From Methanomicrobiales archaeon (GTDB lineage Archaea; Halobacteriota; Methanomicrobia; Methanomicrobiales; Methanospirillaceae): a DNA stretch of 12,954 bases. The DNA lies in NCBI GenBank assembly GCA_017883495.1, contig JADGNL010000048.1:1-12954 (forward strand), read 5' to 3'. Shown here piece by piece: positions 6,573 through 12,954 of this stretch. The position numbers were made by a program, and so were the translations under genes. How positions within the stretch are numbered: position 1 is the stretch's first letter; the number at the start of each line of letters is the position of its first letter. The notes beneath the pieces were generated by a model that did not search any database, had not been told where the DNA came from, and was given only the letters and a program-made list of their open reading frames with translations.

Positions 6573-6592
6573 GGAGTGAGGTTGGCTGCCGA

Positions 6593-6603
6593 AGAGATAT
6601 GAG
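6593..6603 (-). promoter_or_regulatory. TATA element for the Cache lipoprotein gene
   Basis: The minus strand reads CTCATATCTCT, centred about 26 nt upstream of the ATG at 6572, the spacing for a leaderless transcript. A second minus-strand candidate, TTTATGATC (6664-6672), overlaps the edge of the MarR dyad and would give a leader of about 70 nt. Confidence 0.4.
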
Positions 6604-6667
6604 TGATGCTTTGGCGCGCAGTTGTCGTACCGGCAGTCCGGCTCGAAGCGGGGACGGCCGGTGGATC

Positions 6668-6708
6668 ATAAACGTTGATTGGACAACTGTTGCGTCATCA
6701 ACCTTTAT
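6668..6708. promoter_or_regulatory. 41-bp dyad: two adjacent GTTG-N6-CAAC sites, probable MarR operator
   Basis: The dyad is centred on 6688. GTTGAT (6674-6679) mirrors ATCAAC (6697-6702), CAAC (6684-6687) mirrors GTTG (6689-6692), and ATAAA (6668-6672) mirrors TTTAT (6704-6708). Read differently, it is two 14-bp sites, GTTGATTGGACAAC (6674-6687) and GTTGCGTCATCAAC (6689-6702), each GTTG-N6-CAAC and 15 bp apart. TTG-N6-CAA half-site geometry is typical for MarR-family dimers. The outer arms double as TATA-like elements facing each way, so binding would block the marR promoter and possibly one Cache promoter. Confidence 0.65.
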
Positions 6709-6710
6709 CT
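6704..6710 (+). promoter_or_regulatory. TATA element of the marR-MATE operon
   Basis: TTTATCT directly abuts the right operator site and is the only AT-rich element at a suitable distance. A start near 6733 would leave a leader of about 16 nt before the ATG at 6749. Confidence 0.45.
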
Positions 6711-6748
6711 CCGCTGCGGATCCATGCTATTCTCACATCCGAGATACC

Positions 6749-7189
6749 ATGTCCGACGAAATGCCGCTGGCCCGACTCTTCGGGATCGTACTCCAGCACC
6801 ACTATGCCACCCTGAACGAGCGTCTGCGCCCGTTCGGGCTCTCCGCCGGACAGGTGCCGATCATGCTCCGACTCGCCGCCGGGCAGAACGTCACGCAGGA
6901 GGCGCTCGCCCGCCAGTTTCACGTCGACAAGGGCGCGGTCGCCCGCGCCGCACGCCGACTCGAGGAGGGCGGGTTCATCCGCCGGGAGATCGATCCCATC
7001 GATCGGCGGGCGGTCCGGCTCTTCCTGACCGCCGAGGGCGAACGGGTCGTCCCCGAGTTCGTCCGGTTCGGCCGTGAGTGGGAGGACGCCATCACGGCCG
7101 GGCTCGACGCGGACGAACAGGCGATGCTCCGGTCCCTCCTCGACCGAGTGGTCGGGACCTGCGCCGACGCGAGGTGCTGTCATGAGTGA
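6749..7189 (+). CDS. MarR-family transcriptional regulator
   Basis: The 146-aa protein is a typical MarR winged-helix regulator. The N-terminal helices form the dimer arm (residues 5-28). LSAGQVPIMLRLAAGQNVTQEALARQFHVDKGAVARAARRLEEGGFI (31-77) contains the helix-turn-helix, with the recognition helix about 60-71. REIDPIDRRAVRLFLT (79-94) is the wing with its conserved D-x-RD-RR-like loop. AEGERVVPEF follows as usual. Length agrees with the family. The C-terminal tail carries Cys138, Cys143 and Cys144 (CADARCCHE), which could sense oxidants or metals, though this is speculative. The frame is open upstream of 6749, but similarity starts at this Met. The next gene overlaps by 8 nt and encodes an efflux pump, so the likely role is repression of the operon and its own promoter through the dyad at 6668-6708, released by a pump substrate. 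Confidence 0.92.
   Translation: MSDEMPLARLFGIVLQHHYATLNERLRPFGLSAGQVPIMLRLAAGQNVTQEALARQFHVDKGAVARAARRLEEGGFIRREIDPIDRRAVRLFLTAEGERVVPEFVRFGREWEDAITAGLDADEQAMLRSLLDRVVGTCADARCCHE
7171..7176 (+). promoter_or_regulatory. Ribosome-binding site for the MATE gene inside the end of marR
   Basis: GAGGTG, a close match to the archaeal Shine-Dalgarno core, lies 5 nt before the ATG at 7182. It fixes that start codon although the frame is open further upstream, and it supports translational coupling with marR. Confidence 0.65.
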
Positions 7190-8675
7190 GACCGGCGACC
7201 TCGAGAGCGGCTGCCTTCCGCGCCGTCCCGAGACGGCCGGCGTCGCGCTGCTCCGGGGAGATCCGAAGACCGCGATCATCCGCCTCTCATCCCCGATGAT
7301 CGCGGCCATGCTCCTGATGTCGAGTTACAACATCGTGAACGCGATCTGGGTCGCGGGGCTCGGAGCGGATGCCATGGCCGCGGTCGGGTTCGTCACCCCG
7401 CTCTTCATGGTCCTGATGGGGCTCGGGAGCGGCCTCGGCGCCGGGGTCACATCGACGATCGCCCGTCGGATAGGGGCGTGCGATCGGCCTGGCGCGAACA
7501 ACGCGGCGGTGCATGCACTCCTGCTGGTCCTCGTCATCGCCGCGGTGATCACGGTCCCGTTCGTGCTGCTGGCCGAACCGATCGCGGTCCTCTTCGGCGC
7601 GGGCGCGACTGCCGGCCTCGCAGCCGAGTATGCCAGGGTCATCTTCGCCGGCACCGTGCTTTTCCTCTTCGTGAACGTCGGGTACGCCGTGCTCCGCGCC
7701 GAGGGCGACTCGAAGCGGACCATGTACGCGATGGTCGCCTCGTCGCTCCTGAACATGGTCCTCGACCCGGTCCTGATCTACGGGGCGGGGCTCGGGGTCG
7801 CCGGTGCGGCCTGGGGTGCGGTCATCTCGATCGGGATGGTCACGGGGATCCTGCTCTACTGGTTCTTTGTGAAGCGCGACACCTACCTCTCAATCCGGTG
7901 GGCCGACTTCGTCCCCGACCGCCGCGTGGTCGTCGATATGCTCCGGGTGGGCCTGCCGGCCTCGCTCGAGTTCGGGATGATGGCGGCGCTCGCGATCATC
8001 GTCAACTGGATGCTCGTGCTCACGGCCGGCACGGACGCGGTCGCCGTGTACACGGCCGGATGGCGGGTCGCGCTCTTCGCGGTCATCCCGATCGTCGCGA
8101 TCGGGACCTCGGTGGTCGCCGTGGCCGGCGCCGCATACGGGTCGCGGCAGTTCGAGAAGCTCCGGGTCGCCCACCGGTTCGCCACCGGGCTCGGGTTCGG
8201 GCTCGGGCTCGTCCTCAGTGCGATCACCTTCGTCTTCGCCCAACCGATCGCCTCGATCTTCGCTTACGCCCCCGAGAGCGCGCCGCTCGCACCGACGATC
8301 GCGGCCTTCCTCGGGACGATGTGCTTCTTCTTCCCGTTCGTCGCGCCGGGGATCGTCTCGGGCTCGATCTTCCAGGGAACCGGCCGGGGAGTCTACTCCC
8401 TTGTCGTGAACATCTTCCGGAACCTGGTCTTCATCGCGGTCTCGGCCTACCTGCTCGCATTCGTCTTCGGACTCGGCGAGGCCGGTGTCTGGTGGGGGAT
8501 CGTGGCAGGGAACATGATGGGCGGCACCTTCGGCTTCCTCTGGGCGCGGTTCTACGTAAACCGGACGATCCGGCTCGGCGGGACCGTGCCTCCGGCCGAG
8601 CCCCCCCGCGAGCGCCTCGCATCGGCGGAGGGGGGCGTCTGGCCCACCTCCGGCTCCTTCGCCGGAGACGAATAG
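7182..8675 (+). CDS. MATE-family multidrug efflux transporter
   Basis: This is a 497-aa polytopic membrane protein, close to family length, with about twelve predicted helices in two similar halves (about 32-230 and 250-460). Hallmarks include P38 and N50 in the first helix (SPMIAAMLLMSSYNIVNAIW), GLGSGLGAG (80-88), RAEGDSKR (172-179) and NMVLDPVLIYGAGLGVAGAAWG (191-212), the strongest MATE signature. The second half repeats GLPASLE (257-263) and FQGTGRG (397-403). MATE proteins export cationic drugs, dyes or metabolites using a sodium or proton gradient. The acidic residues that couple transport cannot be placed reliably by eye. The last 35 residues are a hydrophilic cytosolic tail. It is the second gene of the marR operon, overlapping by 8 nt. 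Confidence 0.92.
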   Translation: MSETGDLESGCLPRRPETAGVALLRGDPKTAIIRLSSPMIAAMLLMSSYNIVNAIWVAGLGADAMAAVGFVTPLFMVLMGLGSGLGAGVTSTIARRIGACDRPGANNAAVHALLLVLVIAAVITVPFVLLAEPIAVLFGAGATAGLAAEYARVIFAGTVLFLFVNVGYAVLRAEGDSKRTMYAMVASSLLNMVLDPVLIYGAGLGVAGAAWGAVISIGMVTGILLYWFFVKRDTYLSIRWADFVPDRRVVVDMLRVGLPASLEFGMMAALAIIVNWMLVLTAGTDAVAVYTAGWRVALFAVIPIVAIGTSVVAVAGAAYGSRQFEKLRVAHRFATGLGFGLGLVLSAITFVFAQPIASIFAYAPESAPLAPTIAAFLGTMCFFFPFVAPGIVSGSIFQGTGRGVYSLVVNIFRNLVFIAVSAYLLAFVFGLGEAGVWWGIVAGNMMGGTFGFLWARFYVNRTIRLGGTVPPAEPPRERLASAEGGVWPTSGSFAGDE

Positions 8676-8696
8676 ATCAGACGGAAGACGGAATGA

Positions 8697-8716
8697 GGGG
8701 GTCGGACGATACCCCC
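8697..8716. repeat. GC-rich stem-loop after the MATE gene
   Basis: GGGGGT (8697-8702) and ACCCCC (8711-8716) form a perfect 6-bp stem with an 8-nt loop, 21 bp after the MATE stop. No T tract follows, so it may protect or punctuate the 3' end and is not a proven terminator. Confidence 0.35.
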
Positions 8717-8756
8717 GCCAACGCCCGAGGTCCGGGATTCTCGCGGAGGCGGACAC

Positions 8757-8774
8757 GCCCCTCGGCACAGGGGC
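8757..8774. repeat. Second GC-rich stem-loop in the convergent spacer
   Basis: GCCCCT (8757-8762) and AGGGGC (8769-8774) form a perfect 6-bp stem with a 6-nt loop. It sits midway in the 207-bp spacer between the convergent MATE and reductase genes. On the minus strand, a T5 run at 8821-8825, about 60 nt past the reductase stop, may end that transcript. The rest of the spacer shows no gene that I can support. Confidence 0.3.
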
Positions 8775-8882
8775 AAGGTCGTGCTCGATGAGATCGAACC
8801 CTGCATGTTTGATCGAGGAGAAAAACCGGCAGAGAGCGTGGCGGGGGGGTAACCCGATTGCATCTCCGCGAGCTCCGATCCT

Positions 8883-9590
8883 TCAGTACCCGGGGAAGTA
8901 CTCGTGCCGGACCCTATCGTCGGCCACTCCCATCTCTCTGAGGATGGCGGTCACCGCGTCGACCAAGGCCGGCGGGCCTGAGACGTAGAAGCCCCGACCT
9001 CGCACGTCGGGCACCACCTTCTCGACAAAGGCCCGGTCGATCCTGCCCACGTGCCCGGTCCAGCCGGGCGCCGGCTGGGTCACGGTTACGTGCGCGGAGA
9101 AGAGCGGGTTCGTCCGCTGCAGCTCGTCGAACTCCTTGCCGAAGAGGATCTCCTCCTCAGTCCTGGCTGAGTACAGGAGCGTGATCCGGGTCAGCAGGCG
9201 AGTGTCGGTGGCGTATCGGGCCATGCTCCTGAGCGGAGTGACGCCGATACCTCCTGAGATGAAGACCACGTCCTCGTCCCGGGCGTCCAGGGTGAAGATG
9301 CCGTACGGCCCCCGGACTGTCGCCTCGTCCCCGGGGACGAGCGCTGCCAGGGCGTCCGCGAAGGGGTGGCCCGTCAGTCCCTTCGTCACCTCGAGAAACG
9401 GCTCGGTCGGGCTGCTCGAGATGGTCAGGTGCCGGGTCAGCGTCTCCGTCCCCCTTTTGAGCTCGATGAACATGAACTGGCCGGCGAGGTACGAGAACCC
9501 CGGCGGCCGCTCGAACCTGACCGAGACCGCGCGAGGCGACCGGTGCACCATGTCCGTGACGCGAGTCCGGTACTCCTGTGCAATGTCCAT
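8883..9590 (-). CDS. FNR-type FAD/NAD(P)H oxidoreductase
   Basis: The 235-aa protein is a compact ferredoxin-NADP reductase family flavoprotein made of two domains. The FAD domain (about 1-100) has the flavin-binding RHLTISSSP (53-61) and a GPYGIFTL strand (94-101). The nucleotide domain (about 105-235) has FISGGIGVTPLRSM (110-123, the GGxGxTP motif) and YVSGPPALVDAV (202-213), where Ser205 replaces the Cys common in FNR. It ends in an aromatic HEYFPGY, a tail that could stack on the flavin. No iron-sulfur domain is fused, so electrons must pass to a separate partner, which is not evident here. It follows the GH15 gene on the same strand after 80 bp and may share its transcript, although a 6-bp stem-loop lies between them. 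A weak TTTAC element near 9617-9621 might serve as its own promoter. The exact electron acceptor cannot be told. Confidence 0.88.
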   Translation of the reverse strand: MDIAQEYRTRVTDMVHRSPRAVSVRFERPPGFSYLAGQFMFIELKRGTETLTRHLTISSSPTEPFLEVTKGLTGHPFADALAALVPGDEATVRGPYGIFTLDARDEDVVFISGGIGVTPLRSMARYATDTRLLTRITLLYSARTEEEILFGKEFDELQRTNPLFSAHVTVTQPAPGWTGHVGRIDRAFVEKVVPDVRGRGFYVSGPPALVDAVTAILREMGVADDRVRHEYFPGY

Positions 9591-9631
9591 GAGGCCGTTT
9601 TCTCGTGCGGAGCAGTAAACCGTTGCGGTGC

Positions 9632-9648
9632 GACGCGTTCACCGCGTC
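9632..9648. repeat. Stem-loop between the GH15 and reductase genes
   Basis: GACGCG (9632-9637) and CGCGTC (9643-9648) form a perfect 6-bp stem with a 5-nt loop, about 23 nt past the GH15 stop. No T tract follows. It may be a weak 3' end or a processing site. Confidence 0.3.
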
Positions 9649-9670
9649 CTCCGGAGCCGGTCGATCCGCC

Positions 9671-11675
9671 TCAGACCCACGGACGGATGTGGGATCCCTG
9701 GAATGAGGACAGGCCGCAGGTCGGGCATGGGCGGATGCCATGGAAAGCGTCGAGGTACCGCGTCACGGCGAGCACGAAAGTCGAGTGACTCCAGGTCAGG
9801 GGCGCGACCGAGAGCGGCGCACCCGTCCGCGGATCGAGCTGCTCGGGCATCAGACCCGCGCGGGTGGCGTGGCTGCAGACCCACTCCAGGAGTGAGAGGG
9901 CCCGCGGCAGATCCCCGAGCCCGATGTACCACTCGGCCAGCCAGAGCGTGCAGATCGGCCATGGGTTGCCGGGCAGACCCGGATCGTCGCCGTTTCGCTG
10001 GTACCGGTCCAGCTCGTATCGGGCGACGCCGCCGATCCCCGCGCGCACACCCAGCCGGGCCTCGACCACCTCCATCGTGGCATGCACCCGCGGATCGTCC
10101 GGAGGAAGCAGGCCAAACGCGAAGACGCCGTAGGCACTCGCGTCGACCGTCCTGTCCGGGACGAGGCTGCCGTCGACGTCGAACCGGACGGCCTTGAGAA
10201 AACGGCCGGACCCATCCTCGACGAGGTGTGCGAGGGCTGCTGCCTTGACTTCGGCGGCAGCCTCGCGATACCGGGCCACGCGGTGCGTGTCGCCCAGCAG
10301 GGTGGCGATGCGCGAGGCGGCGAGGAGCCCGGCGTGGACCGCGGCTACGGTGAAGGTGAAGATGCCGTGCTGCTCCTCCCACAGGTCGTAGCTCGGAAGC
10401 GGCAGCCCTGTCCCCGGATCCCGATACCGGACCAGGAACTCGGCCGCCGGGACGACAAGCGGATCGTAGAGCGAGATGACGAACTCGATGTCGCGGACTC
10501 GGTCGTAGTGGTTCCAGAGCGCATGGAGGACGAGCGCGGTCTCGTCCTCCTGGATCGGATACTGCGCCGCGCCGCCGAGGTCGATCCAGGGGTGCCAGGT
10601 CGAACCGAGGGTGCCGTCGGGGTGATATTTGTGGAAGAGGTACCCCTCGGGCGTGATCGTCCGCTCGCAGAACCGGAAGAACCGCCGGGTCACGCCGTAA
10701 TATCCGGCCGCGTCGAGGCCGATCGAGACGAAAGCGCCGTCCCGCGGCCAGGCATACGCGTAACTATCGTGGTTGAAGGAGTAGATGTCCGAGTCGCACG
10801 AGCCGAGGATGGCCCCCCGGTTATCGATCTGCGTGCGAAGCACGAGCAGGCTGCGCTTGAACGCGTCCACGACGACGGGCGGCAGGTCGGCGAAGTCGAT
10901 CTGGCTCTTGTTGACCCAGATCCGGTAGACCTGGTCGGCCTGATCGAGGAGCTCTCCGGGCCCACTCGCCCGAACCCGGCGGTGCAGGGCGGTCACCTCG
11001 TCCATGGACATCCCCGTGCAGAGCCAGTAGTGGAGCGTCGAGGATCCGACGGGCCCCAACCGGGCGTTGAGACCGATCGTCGAGTCGACCGATCCGTGCG
11101 CCACGGGGTTGCGGCTCAGTGTCCCGTCCTCCGCATCGACCCACGTGCCCCGCGAGGCACGGGTCTCGGCCGTCCCGACGGCGTACTGATCGAGCCCCGG
11201 ACCGTCGCCGTGTCCTCCCGCAAGGATGTACCGGTCCTTCCGGTAGTGGATCACCGCGTCCTCCTGCGGGTGATAGAGGGCCGTGACCCCGTGCGACGAC
11301 TCGTGGACGTGAAGGTCCTGGGCGAAGAAGAGGCGGAGGTCGTGCGCTCCGCCATCGGTGCTCCGCGCTGTGATTTGGCGGAGGAAGATCGTATAGAGCG
11401 GGTGGACCGTGTCGTTGACCGTCAGTTCGACAGGGAGCGCCGGAGGCGTCAGTACGACCTTGCTCACCAGCGAGTCAGGGTGGTATGCAATGGATCGTTT
11501 CCGGTGTTCATCGACCCAGGAGAAGTGCCCCGTCCACCCAGACGCCGAACCGACACCGGTGGCCACCGACGTGATTCTCCATGCCGACGAAAGGGAAGTA
11601 GAGGTCGCGGATCGAGAGGTCGGCATCGAGTGTGACCATCAGGTCCCCGTTTCCGAAGCAGAGTTCCCGAGGCAT
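9671..11675 (-). CDS. Glycoside hydrolase family 15 (glucoamylase/glucodextranase type), broken by a +1 frameshift
   Basis: Restored, this is a 667-aa GH15 enzyme, which releases glucose from alpha-glucans or related oligosaccharides. Residues 1-49 (MPRELCFGNGDLMV..., RDLYFPFVGMENH, FGVWVDG) are the classic start of archaeal GH15 proteins but lie in a different frame from the rest. The remainder, from HFSWVDEHRK on, is intact to the stop. The (alpha/alpha)6 barrel shows YAWPRDGAF (307-315), QEDETA (375-380), SYDLWEEQHG with the probable acid Glu433, and LMPEQLDP with the probable base Glu611, then PLTWSHSTFVLA. There is no signal peptide, so it is likely intracellular and may act on storage glycogen. 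The C-terminus carries CPTC (650-653), an unusual feature. Starting inside the second frame (ATG near 11626) would lose the conserved N-terminus. Glucoamylase, glucodextranase and trehalase cannot be told apart by eye. Confidence 0.85.
11528..11531 (-). other. Apparent one-base insertion site in GH15 (C4/G4 run)
   Basis: The minus strand reads GTGGACGGGGCACTTCTC. With one G fewer it gives VDG-HFSWVDE, exactly joining the two halves of the family pattern. As given, the upstream frame runs into LLLGR and a TGA at 11508-11510. A homopolymer error in sequencing or a real frameshift would both look like this. Confidence 0.75.
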
Positions 11676-11900
11676 CGGTCCGTTCCGGGCATCCCTCTGT
11701 TCCGGGTGGATGATAACGGTTCCCTCGAGGCGCGGGAAGACGCGACAGCCCGGGCAGCGCGGCGGACGGTCCCGCTTTCCGGTTGCGGGAGGGCGGATCC
11801 ACGGCGGAGGGGTCGATCTCACCGTCGCCGATGAGGGCCGGCGCCATGAAGAAGAGCATCCGCCAGCACGGGCGGTCCTGCAGGCCTTGCCGGATGAGGG

Positions 11901-11914
11901 GGGGCCGGAGCCCC
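11901..11914. repeat. GC hairpin just past the cupredoxin gene
   Basis: GGGGC (11901-11905) and GCCCC (11910-11914) form a 5-bp stem with a CGGA loop, 11 nt beyond the TAA of the minus-strand cupredoxin gene. It could mark its 3' end. The rest of the 249-bp spacer up to GH15 (11676-11924) shows no supported gene; a weak TTATC element near 11715 might be the GH15 promoter. Confidence 0.3.
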
Positions 11915-11924
11915 GCTCACCTCG

Positions 11925-12359
11925 TTACTGGACGATGAACTGCCCGGTCATCGTGGTCGGGTGGACATCGCACCGGAAGAAGTACGTCCCCGGCGTGCTC
12001 GGCGCGGTGAAGGTGTAGGTCGTGGTCCCGGGGCCGTTGACGATCTGGCCTTTGAAGATCGCAGTGCTTGCCGACGCGTCCGTGTATACGGCGAAGTTGT
12101 GCGGCACGCCCGAGTCCATGTTGTTGAAGGTGACCGTGACCTGCGCCCCGGCCGGGACGGTGATCGTGCTCTTGTCGAACTTGACGTTCTGAGCCACGAG
12201 GGTGATGGCCGTGGGCTGGCCGCCGGCTCCGCCGGACGTCGTCTGCACCGCTGTCGTGGGTGCGGTCGTTCCAGTGGTCGTGGTGGTGGTGCATCCGGCG
12301 AGGAGCGCGCTGCCGAGCACCAGGCCCGCCACTGCAAGAATCAGTATATACCTTCGCAT
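11925..12359 (-). CDS. Cupredoxin-like (blue copper) lipoprotein
   Basis: This is a 144-aa exported lipoprotein. Residues 1-22 form a signal peptide ending in the lipobox LLAGC, with Cys23 as the lipid site. A Thr-rich linker (24-50) separates the anchor from one cupredoxin domain (about 51-144). The likely type 1 copper ligands are visible: His87 in VPHNF, then Cys130, His133 and Met137 in FFRCDVHPTTMTGQF. Together they match the plastocyanin/azurin pattern. It probably carries electrons or binds copper on the cell surface; its partner is not evident. A TTG seven codons upstream keeps the frame open, but the ATG at 12359 sits 26 nt downstream of a strong TATA box, which argues for a leaderless start there. 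The damaged 3' end of a sister gene lies immediately upstream (12466-12570), so this locus once held two copies. Confidence 0.9.
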   Translation of the reverse strand: MRRYILILAVAGLVLGSALLAGCTTTTTTGTTAPTTAVQTTSGGAGGQPTAITLVAQNVKFDKSTITVPAGAQVTVTFNNMDSGVPHNFAVYTDASASTAIFKGQIVNGPGTTTYTFTAPSTPGTYFFRCDVHPTTMTGQFIVQ

Positions 12360-12378
12360 ATCCGGAGAGAAGGGCCGC

Positions 12379-12391
12379 AAGTATAAAAGGT
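12379..12391 (-). promoter_or_regulatory. Strong TATA box for the cupredoxin gene
   Basis: The minus strand reads CCTTTTATACTTG, preceded by AAACC that could be the TFB-recognition element. It is centred about 26 nt upstream of the ATG at 12359, as for a leaderless mRNA. A short TTATT/AATAA inverted repeat lies just upstream (12392-12404). Confidence 0.6.
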
Positions 12392-12465
12392 TTATTGGAA
12401 ATAAGGCTATACGTGTCGCAATAGCAAAAGGAGAGGAGAGGTGAGGGTTGTCCCCCCGTAGTTCC

Positions 12466-12570
12466 TCACGTGACGATGAACTGTCCCGTCATCAGTGTCG
12501 GATGCACATCGCACCGGAAGAAGCAGGAGGGATGATCGTGGTGGTGCCGGGGAGAACGTCGAGGCATGGG
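12466..12570 (-). pseudogene. Remnant 3' end of a second cupredoxin gene
   Basis: The minus strand encodes CFFRCDVHPTLMTGQFIVT and a TGA, almost the last 19 codons of the intact cupredoxin at 11925. Over 52 bp, 12472-12523 and 11931-11982 match at 45 positions. Past that point, about 30-40 bp of the domain are missing and the reading frame changes, but a shorter similarity to the GPGTTT-coding segment resumes near 12533-12560. The rest of the domain, the linker and the signal peptide are absent; the start of a plus-strand lipoprotein gene lies beyond. This is a decayed duplicate with a C-terminus that still keeps the copper-ligand motif. Confidence 0.7.
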
Positions 12571-12585
12571 AGTTGGATAAGGAAA

Positions 12586-12595
12586 ACCCTTAAGC
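12586..12595 (+). promoter_or_regulatory. TATA-like element for the last lipoprotein gene
   Basis: ACCCTTAAGC, preceded by GGAAAA that could be part of a TFB-recognition element, lies about 28 nt upstream of the ATG at 12619. The spacing fits a leaderless start. The match to the TATA consensus is modest. Confidence 0.35.
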
Positions 12596-12618
12596 GCCGG
12601 ACAGGCATCCTGGTGCGT

Positions 12619-12954
12619 ATGAAGACATGGTGCATCCTTACGGGGCTCGCCCTGATCTGCGCCATGCTCATCGCGGGGTGCGTGGGCCCTCGGCCGCCCG
12701 GCGGAAGCTCGGGTTCCGATACGCAGACCATCGTCGCCCAGGTATCGGTCACCCCGACACTTCCCGCGGGTTCTCCGGCCGTTCTGATCGTCGATCCTCC
12801 GTTCGACGGCGGCGTCTCGTCCGGGATTGTGACGGTCTCCGTGCAGGTGACGGGCTTCGCCCTGGTTCCTCCGGGCGGCCCGAACAGACCGGGCGCGGGC
12901 CATCTCGTCTTCTATCGCGACGTCACCCCGAAGACGGTGCCTGGAGAGACCGCG
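12619..12954 (+). CDS. Lipoprotein with a beta-rich domain, N-terminal part only
   Basis: The frame is open to the end of the window: 112 codons, no stop. Residues 1-20 are a signal peptide ending in a lipobox (ICAMLIAGC), with Cys21 as the lipid site. A Gly/Ser/Pro linker follows. From about residue 55 the sequence is beta-rich: VLIVDPPFDGGV, then VTVSVQVTGFALVPPGG, then GAGHLVFYRDVTPKTVPGE. The order of a strand, a GxGH motif and a FYxDVTPxTxPG stretch resembles an extracellular domain I recall near cupredoxin genes in methanogens, but I cannot name a family with confidence. It is divergent from the cupredoxin, with the remnant between them. A strong Shine-Dalgarno-like run at 12431-12443 lies too far upstream to serve it. 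Confidence 0.7.
   Translation, partial: MKTWCILTGLALICAMLIAGCVGPRPPGGSSGSDTQTIVAQVSVTPTLPAGSPAVLIVDPPFDGGVSSGIVTVSVQVTGFALVPPGGPNRPGAGHLVFYRDVTPKTVPGETA

Noticed and set aside
8788..8988. 66-codon plus-strand ORF over the reductase 3' end
   Set aside because: Half of it is antisense to the conserved C-terminus of the reductase. It has no motif and no ribosome site.
10082..11635. 517-codon open frame on the plus strand antisense to GH15
   Set aside because: The opposite strand shows the full set of GH15 motifs. The antisense product is low-complexity Arg/Val/Asp-rich sequence.
12406..12425. GCTAT-N10-ATAGC inverted repeat upstream of the cupredoxin promoter
   Set aside because: Five-base arms with a 10-bp gap are expected by chance at this scale, and there is no second copy to support an operator.
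12448..12618. TTG start with a good Shine-Dalgarno sequence, in frame with the last lipoprotein
   Set aside because: It would add 57 residues before the signal peptide and bury the lipobox. The open frame arises antisense to the cupredoxin remnant.
1..12954. Mobile element, phage or CRISPR signatures
   Set aside because: I found no transposase, integrase, terminal inverted repeats, att-like duplications or spaced direct repeats. The primase-like gene is the only hint of an element and is not enough on its own.

Overview
The window looks like chromosomal DNA of a high-GC methanogenic archaeon, most likely of the order Methanomicrobiales (Methanoculleus-like). This is inferred from several signs. 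TATA-type promoters are placed for short-leader or leaderless starts. A Shine-Dalgarno sequence GTGATCC matches the archaeal 16S 3' end. The dockerin-like tail is of the 'NGNGRxDFADVV' type. There are several lipobox lipoproteins with Thr-rich linkers, and a GH15 enzyme of the archaeal glucodextranase/glucoamylase type. No rRNA, tRNA, CRISPR array, transposase or integrase was seen.

Layout. (1) 1-4300 is an export region. It holds a secreted SGNH-like/CBM6/dockerin protein (minus), a small exported Ala-rich protein (minus), a 340-bp divergent spacer with a possible structured RNA and a terminator-like hairpin, and a secreted cysteine-rich parallel beta-helix protein (plus). (2) 4300-5669 carries two plus-strand cytosolic genes: an unrecognised 156-aa protein and a stand-alone 249-aa protein resembling the bifunctional primase-polymerase (AEP/PrimPol) N-terminal domain. 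(3) 5670-8675 holds a tandem-Cache lipoprotein (minus) divergent from a marR-MATE efflux operon (plus). The spacer contains a 41-bp dyad made of two GTTG-N6-CAAC sites. (4) 8676-12359 on the minus strand holds an FNR-type flavin reductase, a GH15 glucoamylase-family gene broken by a one-base frameshift in a C4/G4 run, and a cupredoxin lipoprotein. (5) 12360-12954 holds the degraded 3' end of a second cupredoxin gene and the start of another lipoprotein that runs off the window.

How the genes fit together. The clearest functional unit is the MarR-MATE pair: an 8-nt overlap, a good internal ribosome site, and a two-site operator over the promoter together suggest a self-regulated efflux operon. 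The secreted modules (dockerin, CBM6, beta-helix, cupredoxin, Cache) point to investment in the cell surface, adhesion and sensing. GH15 is probably an intracellular enzyme of storage-polysaccharide turnover. The observations most worth a second look are the MarR double operator, the GH15 frameshift, the orphan AEP-like protein, the dockerin/CBM6 exoprotein with its beta-helix neighbour, the candidate RNA at 2280-2442, and the cupredoxin duplication with decay. I do not see one coherent new defence or mobile system here.
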